A stretch of 64,000 nucleotides of DNA from Streptomyces avidinii. Its GTDB lineage: Bacteria; Actinomycetota; Actinomycetes; Streptomycetales; Streptomycetaceae. The notes under the pieces were generated by a model. The model saw only the letters and a list, made by a program, of their open reading frames with translations. It was not told where the DNA came from and made no database searches. Shown one piece after another: positions 44,688-54,953 of this stretch. The DNA lies in assembly GCF_014650695.1 (NCBI RefSeq), contig NZ_BMVL01000005.1, positions 343,054 to 407,053 of the forward strand. The letters run 5' to 3'. The translations under genes and the position numbers were made by a program. How positions within the stretch are numbered: the stretch's first letter is position 1; the number at the start of each line of letters is the position of its first letter.

Positions 44688-45902
44688 ATGCCGAAGACGA
44701 TCAAGATGCTGAGCCCGGAGGCCGGGCGGACCGACACCGCGGGGCTGCGTGGGTGCGACGCGGACGCCCTCGTGAAGTGCGTGGCCGACACGGCGCAGCC
44801 GTGGTGGCGCCGTCGAGCCTGCGTCGAGGCGCTGGACGGACGGGTGCCGGAGCGGCGCGTGGCCGACTTGATCGTGCGTGTCCAGGACACCGGTGATGTG
44901 AGCGAAGTGCGCATCGCGCTGCTGAAACTGCTCGCGGACCGCCCTGAGCTGCTGCCCTGGCTGCGGCACGAGGACCGGCAGCAGGACAGCTCGTACGGCA
45001 TGGCCGAGGCGGTCCTGGGGGCCCGTGGCGCGCTGGGAGACCTTACGGCGGCGGGCGCCCTGGCGGCGCTCGCCTTCAGCCCGTGGCGCCACCGGCGGGA
45101 GATCGGCGAGACGGCGCTCGACCGACTGGCCGCCCGGTACGGGGCCGAGGCGGTGCTGGCCGGACTCGACGAGAGCCGCCCCGAGGACCGCTCCACCGGC
45201 GTCCGTCTGCGCCACCACGCAGGCGAGGACGTCACCGCCGCACTCGCGGACCCCGACCGCACCGTCGCGTACCGCGCCCAGGAGTTCCTGGCCGACCCCG
45301 AACGGCTGCGCGGCTACCTCGACGGGGCGCCGACCGAGGAGGCGAAGCTGTGGGCCGTGTACGCGCTGTACCGGATGACAGATGACGTCGCGGAGACCCG
45401 GCGGCTGTACGCGGAGTCGGGCCGGCCCCGCGTCGAGGTGGACGGGCTGGACGAGGAGTTGCGTGCGGCGATCGTCCACGAGTACGGGCAGTGGTGCCAG
45501 GAGGGCAGCGATCCGCGGTGGCGGATCGAGGCCCTGTGCGCGGAGCCGCCGTCGCCTTCCGACCCGGCCGAGCGGCTGCTGCGGGCCACGGCCGCGCTCA
45601 CCGCCGCGGGCCTCGCGCCCGAGCCGCCGGTCTCCTGCGGGGAGGCCAACCAGCAGGGGGACGGTACGTACGACGTGATCGGCTACGGCGCGGGCGACGG
45701 CGAGGTGCGGATCAGCACGCTCGGACGGTTCGCCGCCGACTGGAACGAGGATCCGGACGTGCGCCGCGCCCTCGAATCGGCCGGGTTCCGCTGGATCGAC
45801 GAAGCCGTCGGCTCGATCCGGGTTGCCGGCCTGGAGGTGTACTACTTCGGCGCCCGCGCCCCGTTGGACGTCCGCACCCTGCTGTTCTACTGGCAGGACT
45901 GA
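44688..45902 (+). CDS. HEAT-repeat-like protein
   Basis: A 404-residue protein; residues 1-260 form successive pairs of short helices with the look of HEAT or Armadillo repeats (e.g. RRRACVEALDGRVPERRVADLIVRVQD, EVRIALLKLLADRPELL, TVAYRAQEFLADPERL). The C-terminal part (290-404) is different, with strands such as GEVRISTLGRFAADWNEDPDV. No catalytic motif is seen; a protein-interaction scaffold is most likely. The NERD/helicase-like gene follows after 82 bp on the same strand. Confidence 0.75.
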   Translation: MPKTIKMLSPEAGRTDTAGLRGCDADALVKCVADTAQPWWRRRACVEALDGRVPERRVADLIVRVQDTGDVSEVRIALLKLLADRPELLPWLRHEDRQQDSSYGMAEAVLGARGALGDLTAAGALAALAFSPWRHRREIGETALDRLAARYGAEAVLAGLDESRPEDRSTGVRLRHHAGEDVTAALADPDRTVAYRAQEFLADPERLRGYLDGAPTEEAKLWAVYALYRMTDDVAETRRLYAESGRPRVEVDGLDEELRAAIVHEYGQWCQEGSDPRWRIEALCAEPPSPSDPAERLLRATAALTAAGLAPEPPVSCGEANQQGDGTYDVIGYGAGDGEVRISTLGRFAADWNEDPDVRRALESAGFRWIDEAVGSIRVAGLEVYYFGARAPLDVRTLLFYWQD

Positions 45903-45984
45903 ACCTCCTTCGCGGCGGCAGGCGCCCTGCCGCAACGGTTGCGTTCCGCTCTACGATCGCCACTCCGCGTACGAGGGGGCTGGT

Positions 45985-47343
45985 ATGGGGGCAGGCGGGG
46001 CATCGTCGCAGCGGGCGCAGGACGCGCGGCGGCAGGAGCGGTTACTCCGGGAGCAGTGGCAGGCCGGCCGCCGGCAGGCCCTGCGGTGGGAGGCGGTCGG
46101 CGAGGGCGAACAGCGGGTCCTCGCGCAGCTGTTGGTACTGACCGCGCGCGGCTGGCGGTTGCTCGTCCACCGCCAATGGTCCCGGACGCGGACCGCCGAC
46201 GCGGACATGCTGCTGGTGGGGACCGGCGGTGTCTTCGTCATCCACGTCACGGCCGACGGCGAGCCGGGGGAGGGACGGGCGGCCGGGCTGCTCGCCGCCA
46301 CCAGGGCTGCCGAGAGCGCGGTGGCGTCCCTGGGAATGTCACCGGTGGCGGTCCAGCCGCTCATGGTGTTCGCCGGGCAGCGCCGCGACGCGAGCCTCGG
46401 CCGGATACGGCTCCTGGGCGAACACGAGATCGGCCCCGTGCTCCTGTCGCAGCGGCACAGGCTGCGGGCGGAGTCGGTCCGGGCGATCGCCGATCATCTG
46501 GAGCGGGTGTTCCCGCACTATCGGGGGTCCGCGGTCGACCAGGAGCTGCCGCCGCCGCCCGAGAGCCGGAGACAGAGCTCCCCGGACGGGCTGTTCGACC
46601 TGGAAGGGCTGCGCGGTGCGGCCCTGGAGGGGGCCCTCCGGGTGCGTCTCCTGCACGCGCTCGTCGGCGATGTGCCCAACGGTCTGCTGCTCGTCGGCGA
46701 CGGCCAGCAGACGGTGTACCCGGGTGGCTTCCGCCTCACCGATGCGGGCATCGACATCCGCGGCGACCGCGGGCAGGTGCTGCGCACCAACTACCGCAAC
46801 AGCAAGCAGATCCTGGACGCAGCCCTCACCGTCGTGGCCGACGACGCCTTCGAGGACCTCGACGGCGAGCGCACCCCCGGCCGCCGCGACGTCGACCTCA
46901 CCTACCACGACGGGGACGTCGTACGCGTCACCCGGCCCACGGTGGACGCCCACGACGGGGAACTCCTGGACGCCCTGCGTGCCCTGCCCGACGGCGCGCT
47001 CGCCGACACCGCCCTGCTGTGCCCCTCCCTGCGCGCCGTCGGCCACTACCAGCGGTTGCTCACCCAGGCGGGGCTCCCGGTGTGCCAGTTGGAGCACTAC
47101 GACGGCCGTGCGGTCGACGCGGTGAAGCTGGGCACCTATCGCAGGGCCAAGGGCCTGGAGTTCAAGAACGTCTTCCTGCCCCGGCACGACGCGGTGATCG
47201 CGACCGGGACGCCGGCCGGGACGGCGGGTGGTACGCAGACGCCGCAGACGGCCCGGGAGCGTGAGGAACTCCTGCGCAGCAGGCTCTTCGTGGCGATGAC
47301 CCGGGCCCGTGACCTGCTCTGGCTCGGCAGCGTCCCTTCCTAG
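45985..47343 (+). CDS. NERD domain protein fused to helicase motifs III-VI, lacking Walker A
   Basis: A 452-residue protein starting at an ATG after GAGGGGG. NERD nuclease-like domain at about 38-130 (VGEGEQRVLAQLL, DADMLLVGTGGVFVIHV). UvrD/Rep helicase signatures then appear: motif III-like VGDGQQTVYPGG at 237-248, motif IV LRTNYRNSKQIL at 266-277, RRAKGLEFKNVFLP, and motif VI SRLFVAMTRARDLLWL near the end. Motifs I (GxxGxGKT), Ia and II (DExx) of the ATPase core are absent between NERD and motif III. Leu20 is TTA (46042-46044). Probably an internally deleted or non-catalytic relative. Confidence 0.82.
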   Translation: MGAGGASSQRAQDARRQERLLREQWQAGRRQALRWEAVGEGEQRVLAQLLVLTARGWRLLVHRQWSRTRTADADMLLVGTGGVFVIHVTADGEPGEGRAAGLLAATRAAESAVASLGMSPVAVQPLMVFAGQRRDASLGRIRLLGEHEIGPVLLSQRHRLRAESVRAIADHLERVFPHYRGSAVDQELPPPPESRRQSSPDGLFDLEGLRGAALEGALRVRLLHALVGDVPNGLLLVGDGQQTVYPGGFRLTDAGIDIRGDRGQVLRTNYRNSKQILDAALTVVADDAFEDLDGERTPGRRDVDLTYHDGDVVRVTRPTVDAHDGELLDALRALPDGALADTALLCPSLRAVGHYQRLLTQAGLPVCQLEHYDGRAVDAVKLGTYRRAKGLEFKNVFLPRHDAVIATGTPAGTAGGTQTPQTAREREELLRSRLFVAMTRARDLLWLGSVPS

Positions 47344-47453
47344 CGGGCGGGCAGGCGCGTTGCCAGGGTGCACCGCGTCCTGGTTGGCCGGACGCGCGGT
47401 GCCCAGACTCGGTCGGGCGGAGTCATCCGCTTCGAACGAGGAGCAGAGCAGGT

Positions 47454-48188
47454 ATGAGGAACGAAGCCAAGGTCGTGGCCATCACCGGAGCCAGCAGCGG
47501 GATCGGGGAGGAGACGGCCCGGCGGCTCGCTGCCGACGGCCACCGGTTGTTGCTGGGCGCGCGGCGCACCGATCGGCTCGATGCGCTGGGCCGGGAGATC
47601 AGCGAGGCAGGTGGTACCGCGGTCTTCCGGCGGTTGGACGTCACCGACGCCGCCGATGTACGCGCCTTCGTGGCCGCCGCCCGGGAGCACTACGGCCGCT
47701 TGGACGTGCTGATCAACAACGCCGGCGTGATGCCGCTCTCGCCGCTGGGCGCGCTGAAGGTCGACGAGTGGGACCGGATGATCGACGTGAACGTACGGGG
47801 CGTGCTGCACGGGATCGCCGCCGCCCTGCCCGTGATGCGCGCCCAGGGCGGCGGACACGTCGTGAACGTGGCCTCCGTCGGCGCGTACGAGGTGTCGCCC
47901 ACCGCGGCCGTCTACTGCGCCACCAAGTACGCCGTCCGCGCGATCACCGAAGGGCTGCGCCAGGAGTCGGACGGCTCCGTCCGGGTCACTCTGGTCTCTC
48001 CGGGCGTGACCGAGTCCGAATTGGCCGAAGGGATCTCCGATCCTGTCGCCAGGGAGGCCATGAAGGCGTACCGGGCCGTGGCGCTGCCGGCGTCCGCCAT
48101 CGCAGGGGCCATTGCCTATGCCGTGGCCCAGCCGGCCGGGGTCGACGTCAACGAGATCGTCGTCCGTCCTGCTGCGAGTGCGCAGTGA
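47454..48188 (+). CDS. SDR family NAD(P)-dependent oxidoreductase
   Basis: A 244-residue classical short-chain dehydrogenase: the Rossmann TGASSGIG motif near residue 11, the NNAG structural motif at about 90-93, catalytic serine in NVASVGA, and YCATK with the active Tyr/Lys at about 154/158. The substrate is unknown. Its stop overlaps the GTG of the NTF2-like gene, so the pair is coupled. Confidence 0.93.
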   Translation: MRNEAKVVAITGASSGIGEETARRLAADGHRLLLGARRTDRLDALGREISEAGGTAVFRRLDVTDAADVRAFVAAAREHYGRLDVLINNAGVMPLSPLGALKVDEWDRMIDVNVRGVLHGIAAALPVMRAQGGGHVVNVASVGAYEVSPTAAVYCATKYAVRAITEGLRQESDGSVRVTLVSPGVTESELAEGISDPVAREAMKAYRAVALPASAIAGAIAYAVAQPAGVDVNEIVVRPAASAQ

Positions 48189-48655
48189 GCGCCGGGACGC
48201 ACGAGGACCTGCTGCGCCGCCTGCGGGTCCTGGAGGACAAGGAAGCGCTGCGGCGGCTCATGATCCGCGGTTGGCGGGCGCTGGACCGCAAGGACTGGCG
48301 GACCTGGATCGAGTGCTGGGCCGAGGACGCGGTGCTGGACTTCGGGCCGTGGGGAGAGATACAGGGGAGGGAGGCGGTCCGGGCGAAGGTGGAGCAGGCG
48401 GAGGCGCACTTCCCGAGCATTCAGCACCACATTCTGAACATGGACTTCCAGGTGGAGGGTGACCGGGCGACGGGCATCGGGTACATGTGGTTCGTCGCCG
48501 TGACCGGGAGTGGGCAGACCTCTTCTCCCTACTCCATGGGCGGTCCGTACGACTGGGAGTTCCGCCGCGGTTCCGAGGGCGGCTGGCTCCTCGTCCGCCA
48601 GAGGCTGGGCGTCTGGTGGACCGACGGGGAGGAGAGGCCGGCGGGCCTCGGCTAG
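48185..48655 (+). CDS. NTF2-like/SnoaL-fold protein
   Basis: A 156-residue cone-shaped fold protein: an N-terminal helix pair (EDKEALRRLMIRGWRALDRKDWRTWIE) followed by DAVLDFGPWGEIQGREAV and hydrophobic strands (IQHHILNMDFQVEGDRATG). Relatives include SnoaL-like cyclases, isomerases and dehydratases, as well as non-enzymatic binders. GTG start overlapping the SDR stop. Together with the SDR it may metabolise the same ring compound. Confidence 0.8.
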   Translation: MSAGTHEDLLRRLRVLEDKEALRRLMIRGWRALDRKDWRTWIECWAEDAVLDFGPWGEIQGREAVRAKVEQAEAHFPSIQHHILNMDFQVEGDRATGIGYMWFVAVTGSGQTSSPYSMGGPYDWEFRRGSEGGWLLVRQRLGVWWTDGEERPAGLG

Positions 48656-48658
48656 CCC

Positions 48659-48699
48659 CCCCGCCCTCGCCGACGGGAAGTCCGTCGGCGAGGGCGGGG
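48659..48699. terminator. strong bidirectional hairpin terminator
   Basis: Perfect 18-bp inverted repeat (48659-48676 and 48682-48699) with loop GAAGT, GC-rich. It lies four bases after the NTF2-like gene and about 100 bp beyond the 3' end of the convergent Crp-family gene, so it probably serves both. Confidence 0.85.
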
Positions 48700-48800
48700 A
48701 GTCGGAGAGTCAGGGCGTTGCCGGGCGGGCGCTGCGGGCGTCGCCGAAGTCCCACAGGCAGACCACGGAACTGAGAAGGCGGGAAGGCGGGATGAAGGGA

Positions 48801-49733
48801 TCAGCCCGTCCTGGGCAGGGTGGCGTCCTCGCCGGGCGGCGCCGCCGGAGCGGGCGTCGGGCCCTGCGCGGTCAGGGATGCGCTGTAGGGGCCGGTGGCA
48901 GGCTCGGCGCGGGTCGGGCGCGGTTCCAGCGGCGGCCGCTTGGGCCGGGGCGGCCGGGGTCCGCGCGGGGCGGGGATGCCCGGCAGCAGGCCCTCGTCCG
49001 CGGCCGGCCAGCCGCTCTGCCCGGCGATGGCCCGCAGGATGCCAGCCTCGCGGACGATGACACCACGGTACTTGGTGGCCACCGCGCCGGCGGCGCGCAG
49101 ACTGCGCAGGGCGCGCTGCACGCTGGCGTCGGAGATCCCGGCGAGGGCGGCGAGGTCCGCGTGGCTCAGCGGTACGTCGATCCGCAGTCCCTCCGGGACG
49201 GTGCGCGCGTAGCTGCGTACCAGGTTGTCCAGGGTGCGGGCGAGGCGGACCGTGGCGGTCCCGCTGCTGGAGTCGATGCGATGGCGCGTGGCCCCGCGGA
49301 GCTTGCCCGCCACCGACCGCTGCACGACTTCCGCCGCGGTCGGGCTCTCCCGTAAGAAGGAGCGGAAGGCGGCGGCGGTCAGGATCCGGGTGACGGTGGG
49401 TCGGACCGCGACCACCGTGGCGGACCGCGGCTGGCCGTCCAGCGCGGAGATCTCGCCGACGAGTTCGCCGTGCACGCGCAGGGCCAGCAGCACGGTGGCG
49501 CCGTCCTCGGCGCCGCCGAAGACCTTCACGCAGCCCGAGGCGATCAGCAGGGCCGTCGTCTCGGGGCCTCCTTCCCGTATGAGGACCTCCCCGACGCCGT
49601 ACGAGACGACCCGGCCGAGGCCGATCAGCGTCTCGCGGTCGTCGGCCGCCAGATTGGCCATGAGTGTGCCCTGCGGCCAACGACTCACTGCCGTCGTGTG
49701 GTTCCTGGAACTGGACTGGGTGTGCGTGCGCAT
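48801..49733 (-). CDS. Crp/Fnr family transcriptional regulator with TTA codon
   Basis: A 310-residue regulator: cNMP-binding jelly roll (about 35-130, with VHGELVGEISALDGQPRSATVVA, where the canonical phosphate-binding loop residues are mostly present) and a winged HTH (about 155-220, LSHADLAALAGISDASVQRALRSLRAAG). A Pro-rich tail of about 75 residues follows. Leu127 (RSFL) is encoded by TTA (49353-49355), so translation should depend on the bldA tRNA. ATG25 is an alternative start. It is divergent from the Hsp70/GTPase operon and could regulate it. Confidence 0.88.
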   Translation of the reverse strand: MRTHTQSSSRNHTTAVSRWPQGTLMANLAADDRETLIGLGRVVSYGVGEVLIREGGPETTALLIASGCVKVFGGAEDGATVLLALRVHGELVGEISALDGQPRSATVVAVRPTVTRILTAAAFRSFLRESPTAAEVVQRSVAGKLRGATRHRIDSSSGTATVRLARTLDNLVRSYARTVPEGLRIDVPLSHADLAALAGISDASVQRALRSLRAAGAVATKYRGVIVREAGILRAIAGQSGWPAADEGLLPGIPAPRGPRPPRPKRPPLEPRPTRAEPATGPYSASLTAQGPTPAPAAPPGEDATLPRTG

Positions 49734-50103
49734 GGGAGCCCCCCTCGGCTTTCACGCCCGCTCGTGCACGGGGCGGTGCCAGTGCGAGGAACTTAGCGCA
49801 CGCGGAAGTTGTCCGGGGATGAGATGGACAGACCGGATCAGGCGACGAAACGGGCGGGTGGAGCGAGACATTCCCCATCTGCACCACAGGCTGCGGCCCG
49901 CCCCAACTTGCCTACTGACCAGTCATGTTGTGATGACCTCGGCATTTCCGAACGGCCGGGACCCGCGCGGCCCCGGGGCGGGCGGCGCGTGCACCCGCAT
50001 TCCCTCACCTGACCGGTTCCTGACGGCCGCCCCGCGCCACGATGGGGCTCCCGGCGAGGACGCGCCGGGCCAGGGAGCGGGACGACGTCACCCAGGGGGA
50101 GTC
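49734..50103. other. intergenic, divergent promoter region upstream of Hsp70/GTPase operon
   Basis: A 370-bp gap between the divergent Crp gene and the Hsp70-like gene. No protein-like frame was found. Around 49905-49945 the DNA is AT-richer (ACTTGCCTACTGACCAGTCA), the best candidate promoter segment. It must hold the control of both units. Confidence 0.4.
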
Positions 50104-51357
<1,254 letters not shown>

Positions 51358-51405
51358 CACCCGCAGCCCTGTCACCTGCTGTCCCCACGACGCCGAGGGA
51401 GCCCG

Positions 51406-52302
51406 ATGGACATCGTCATGCTGGGCCACAGCGCCGCAGGCAAGACCACCTACGTCTCACTCATGTACGCCGCGATGCGCGACGGCATCCAGGGCTTCAG
51501 CCTGCGCACGGACGACCTGCACGTCCACGGCGCGCTGACCTCCGCCGCCGAGTCCGTGCTGCGCGGCCGCTACCCCGGCATGAGCAGCAGGCGCCAGGTC
51601 TTCGAGTTCGTGCTGCAGTACCAGGGCCGCGACGTGCTGCCCTTCCGCTGGCGCGACTACCGCGGTGGTGCCCTGACGGAACGCCAGGCCGACAGCCAGC
51701 AGGCCGGGCAGCTCCAGCAGGACCTCGTCGCGGCCCAGGGCATCGTCGTGTTCGTCGACGCCCACCAGCTCCTGCATGACAGCGCGTCCCACCGCTACAC
51801 GCGCCGGATGACCGTCCTGGTCCAGCGGGCGCTGGAGGCCCGCGGCGACCAGCTCACCCCGCTCGTCCTCGCGTTCACCAAGAGCGACCTGCTCGACCTG
51901 GGGCGGCCGGGACTGATGGAGCGGCTCGTCGAGCCCTTCGACGCCCTGATCGCAGGAGTTGCCCGGACCCAGCACCTGCGCGGCGCCGTGGCACTGGTGG
52001 CCTGCGGGCCCGAACCGGTCAACGTGGCCGTCCCGGTGCTGTGGAGCCTGCACTACGGGATCGTCGGCCGGGGGCTGGCGCTGCACTCCTCCTTCGAGGA
52101 CTCCCTCGCCTCCGCGCGGCGCGCGGCCGCCAACGACACCGCCTGGGACCGGATCTCCAGCTGGTGGAAGGAGGAGAGCTCCTGGGCCGAGATCAGCGCC
52201 CGTCACGAACGCGCCGCACAGGCCGAGTACGAGCAACTGGAACCCCTCTTCGAACCGGCCGAACGCCTCGCCGGCCTGCTGGAGGGCGTCCCCTGCTTCT
52301 GA
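51406..52302 (+). CDS. small GTPase-like P-loop protein 1
   Basis: A 298-residue P-loop protein: G1/Walker A GHSAAGKTT at 7-15, a G3-like WRDYRGG instead of DxxG, VVFVDAHQLL, and G4 TKSD near residue 165, then a helical C-terminal stretch. It resembles the double-GTPase/TRAFAC-like proteins described in bacterial conflict and signalling operons. Paralogous to the next gene, 48 bp apart. Confidence 0.85.
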   Translation: MDIVMLGHSAAGKTTYVSLMYAAMRDGIQGFSLRTDDLHVHGALTSAAESVLRGRYPGMSSRRQVFEFVLQYQGRDVLPFRWRDYRGGALTERQADSQQAGQLQQDLVAAQGIVVFVDAHQLLHDSASHRYTRRMTVLVQRALEARGDQLTPLVLAFTKSDLLDLGRPGLMERLVEPFDALIAGVARTQHLRGAVALVACGPEPVNVAVPVLWSLHYGIVGRGLALHSSFEDSLASARRAAANDTAWDRISSWWKEESSWAEISARHERAAQAEYEQLEPLFEPAERLAGLLEGVPCF

Positions 52303-52350
52303 GCCCGCTGCCGCGAAACCCCGCGCCACCGAAACGGGAGAACTCCACGC

Positions 52351-53409
52351 ATGAGCGACCACCGGATCACCCTGACCATGCTGGGTGCCCCAGGCTCCGG
52401 CAAGACCACCTACCTGCACGGCATGTACGCCACGCTCTCGATGGGCCTGCGCGGCTACTTCATGTACGCCACCGACCCGGACACCGACCTCGACCTCGCC
52501 GAGGCCTGGGAGAAGCTGTGCGCGGACGGCAGACTGCCGGCGCCGAACAACGAGGACCCGATCGACTACGAGTTCGTCCTGCGGCACGGTGTGACCTCGC
52601 TGGTCGACTTCGACTGCCAGGACTTCCGCGGCGGGGCGGCCACCGAGCGCGGCGGCGACGGCGCCCCCGCCGACATCCCCGCCCTGGCCGAACGCCTGGA
52701 GCGCTCCGACAGCATCTTCCTCGTCCTGGACGGGCAGCACGTGGGCCGCTGGGTCGCCGACGACACCCCGGCCCACCTCAACCCCGCCGCCGACCCGATG
52801 AAGATCGCCCGGTTCTCCCGGGCCATCTCCAACCTCTGCGACCGGCGGCGGCAGCGGGGCGAGCCCTCGCCCTCGATCGTCGTGCTGGTCACCAAGGCCG
52901 ACCTGCTGGGGGCGATCTCCGGACTGCCCACCCACGAGGCACTGGAGAAGACCGCGCGCAACCTCTCCAAGCTGGTCAAGGTAATCGACGCCGAAGGCGT
53001 CACGGCGATGCTCTGCCCCGTCCAGCTCGGCAGCTTCGGCGGCGCCTCGCCCGTCACGGTGGACCCGGCGCTCGTGGACCCGCAGAACCTGCACCACCCC
53101 ATGATCTTCGCCCTGCTGCACTACCTCGACGAGGGCATCGTCCGCCACGGCGAGGAGCACGTGCGCGCCGTCGAGCGGCAGCTCGACGAACAGGGGCAGG
53201 AACTGGCCGGACTGCGCAGCGGCGGCAGGATCCGCAACTACTTCAAGAAGGGCGAGATCAACCGGATGGACGCCGAGATCGCCGCGGGACGCGAACTGCA
53301 CGGTGAGGCGCAGGCGAGGGTCACAGCCGCCCGCGTCCGGGCCGAGCAACTCGTCGAGGAACTGCGGTACATGCCCATCTACCGCTCCGGCAAGCTCCAG
53401 ATCGGCTGA
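52351..53409 (+). CDS. small GTPase-like P-loop protein 2
   Basis: A 352-residue paralogue of the preceding protein: G1 GAPGSGKTTY at 12-21, DCQDFRGG as the G3-like segment, IFLVLDGQHV, and G4 TKAD near 193. It adds a longer C-terminal coiled-coil region (about 265-345, HVRAVERQLDEQGQELAGLRS, EINRMDAEIAAGRELHGEAQ). With the first it could form a heterodimer, as TRAFAC GTPases often do. Followed by the 53415 gene after five bases. Confidence 0.85.
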   Translation: MSDHRITLTMLGAPGSGKTTYLHGMYATLSMGLRGYFMYATDPDTDLDLAEAWEKLCADGRLPAPNNEDPIDYEFVLRHGVTSLVDFDCQDFRGGAATERGGDGAPADIPALAERLERSDSIFLVLDGQHVGRWVADDTPAHLNPAADPMKIARFSRAISNLCDRRRQRGEPSPSIVVLVTKADLLGAISGLPTHEALEKTARNLSKLVKVIDAEGVTAMLCPVQLGSFGGASPVTVDPALVDPQNLHHPMIFALLHYLDEGIVRHGEEHVRAVERQLDEQGQELAGLRSGGRIRNYFKKGEINRMDAEIAAGRELHGEAQARVTAARVRAEQLVEELRYMPIYRSGKLQIG

Positions 53410-53414
53410 CGGCG

Positions 53415-54953
53415 ATGGCCACGGAGCACACCGGACGGCACGCCCGCCCCGGCCCGCGGCCGGGCGGCGGCTGGTCGGCCGTCGTCTACGGCCGTACGTA
53501 CCGGATCGACCGCTGGTGGCGCGCGCTGCCCGACGGGGCGACACCCGGGGGACCGCTCGGCCGTGCGGTCCTCGCCGTGGTCGCCGGCGGTACGCGGCTC
53601 GACGTCGCGCCCCGCTTCGTCCTGCAGCGGGGCCTGCACGGCGTGCTGGTCGGCGGCGCCTGCCAGGTGCCGCTGCTGGGCCCGGACATGGCGCACGACG
53701 AGCACGGAAGGCCGCTGTACGGGTTCGTCGGCTGGCACCATCCGGACCGGGCGGCCGCCCACGGCCTGCCGGGCCTCGGCGAACTGGAGGCCTCCTTCCT
53801 GCACTGGGCGGGCCCCACCTACCGGGCCTGGGCCGCCCCGGCCTGGGACGTCGCCCTCGCAGCGGACGCGGAGACGCTCACCAGCACCGCGGCGGCCGCT
53901 CCCTGGGCGGTGCGCGAGCGGCCGGCGGACCCCGCCGCGGCGCGCTACTGGCCGGAGGCCCACCCCGCGGACGTCCACCTGCTGCCGGCGGGGCAGGCGC
54001 ACGGCCTGTGGGACGCCGCGCTCGCCGCCGGGCCGACGGCGGACTGCCTGCTGACCGCCGGCTGGCAGCTGTCGCGAGACGCTCGCGAGCCGGGGCTCAC
54101 GCACGCCTGCTGCGCGGACGTCACCGAGTACCGCCGTACGCCGCGCACAGCTCCTCCGGCCCCGGCCCGCGCCCCTGCTCAGGCGCCGGCTGCGGCCCCC
54201 GAGCCGGCCCCGAAGCCGGCCCCGAAGCCGATACGGAAGCCGGTGCCGGAGCCGGAGCGACAGCCGGAGCGCCGCACCCGGGAGGAGGCCAGGAAGGGCT
54301 TCTGGGCACGGGCGAGCGAGGTGTGGCGGTCCGTCGGCGAGGCCGACCGCCCGGACGGCCGGCCGCCGGCCCCGCGCCCCCGGCCCGCGCCGCAGCGCCG
54401 TACCTCCCGCCGTCCCACGGAAACCGAGTCGTACCTGACGGGCAGCGCGGCGTACGAGCCGGAGCCGTCGGGCCCGGGACTGCTCGGCCGCAGCCGTGAG
54501 GTGGCCGCCGAACAGGCCTCGTTCGAAGGCTACTTCGGCGCCTTCGGCACCCCCGGCGCAGAGGCCGGAGCCCCACCCGCCGCCGGCTCGGCTGCCGGTT
54601 CCGCTCCGGCTTCGGCCTCCGGTGAGGTTCCCGGCCCCCGTACCGGCCCCGGCTCGGCCTCCACCGCCGAGGGCCGGGGCGCCGGTCGTCCCGGCGCGGC
54701 ACCCGCCCCCGGCGGGCCGGTGGGCCACGACGCCGGCACGGGCACGCCTTCGGGCCCGGGCGGTCCGGCCGGGGCGTGGGGTGCCCTCGCCCCCGATACC
54801 GGCCACGGCCCCGGCGCAACCGCTGCCGCGGTCGAACCCGGTTCCGACCCCGACGCCGGTTCCGACTCCGACTCCGACCCTGACCCCGGTTCCGTCCCCG
54901 TTCCCGACCCCGACCCCGACCCGTACCGCTCCCACCCAGGAGGGTCCGCATGA
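53415..54953 (+). CDS. unknown protein with long disordered tail in GTPase operon
   Basis: A 512-residue protein. Residues 1-240 look folded, with many Trp and Gly residues and strand-like segments (VVYGRTYRIDRWWRALPDG, RLDVAPRFVLQRGLHGVLVGG, HGLWDAALAAGPTADC). The remainder is Pro/Ala/Gly-rich and probably disordered, ending in SDPD-type acidic repeats. No family recognised. Its stop overlaps the dynamin gene's ATG (ATGA). It may be the adaptor that tethers the GTPases. Confidence 0.75.
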   Translation: MATEHTGRHARPGPRPGGGWSAVVYGRTYRIDRWWRALPDGATPGGPLGRAVLAVVAGGTRLDVAPRFVLQRGLHGVLVGGACQVPLLGPDMAHDEHGRPLYGFVGWHHPDRAAAHGLPGLGELEASFLHWAGPTYRAWAAPAWDVALAADAETLTSTAAAAPWAVRERPADPAAARYWPEAHPADVHLLPAGQAHGLWDAALAAGPTADCLLTAGWQLSRDAREPGLTHACCADVTEYRRTPRTAPPAPARAPAQAPAAAPEPAPKPAPKPIRKPVPEPERQPERRTREEARKGFWARASEVWRSVGEADRPDGRPPAPRPRPAPQRRTSRRPTETESYLTGSAAYEPEPSGPGLLGRSREVAAEQASFEGYFGAFGTPGAEAGAPPAAGSAAGSAPASASGEVPGPRTGPGSASTAEGRGAGRPGAAPAPGGPVGHDAGTGTPSGPGGPAGAWGALAPDTGHGPGATAAAVEPGSDPDAGSDSDSDPDPGSVPVPDPDPDPYRSHPGGSA

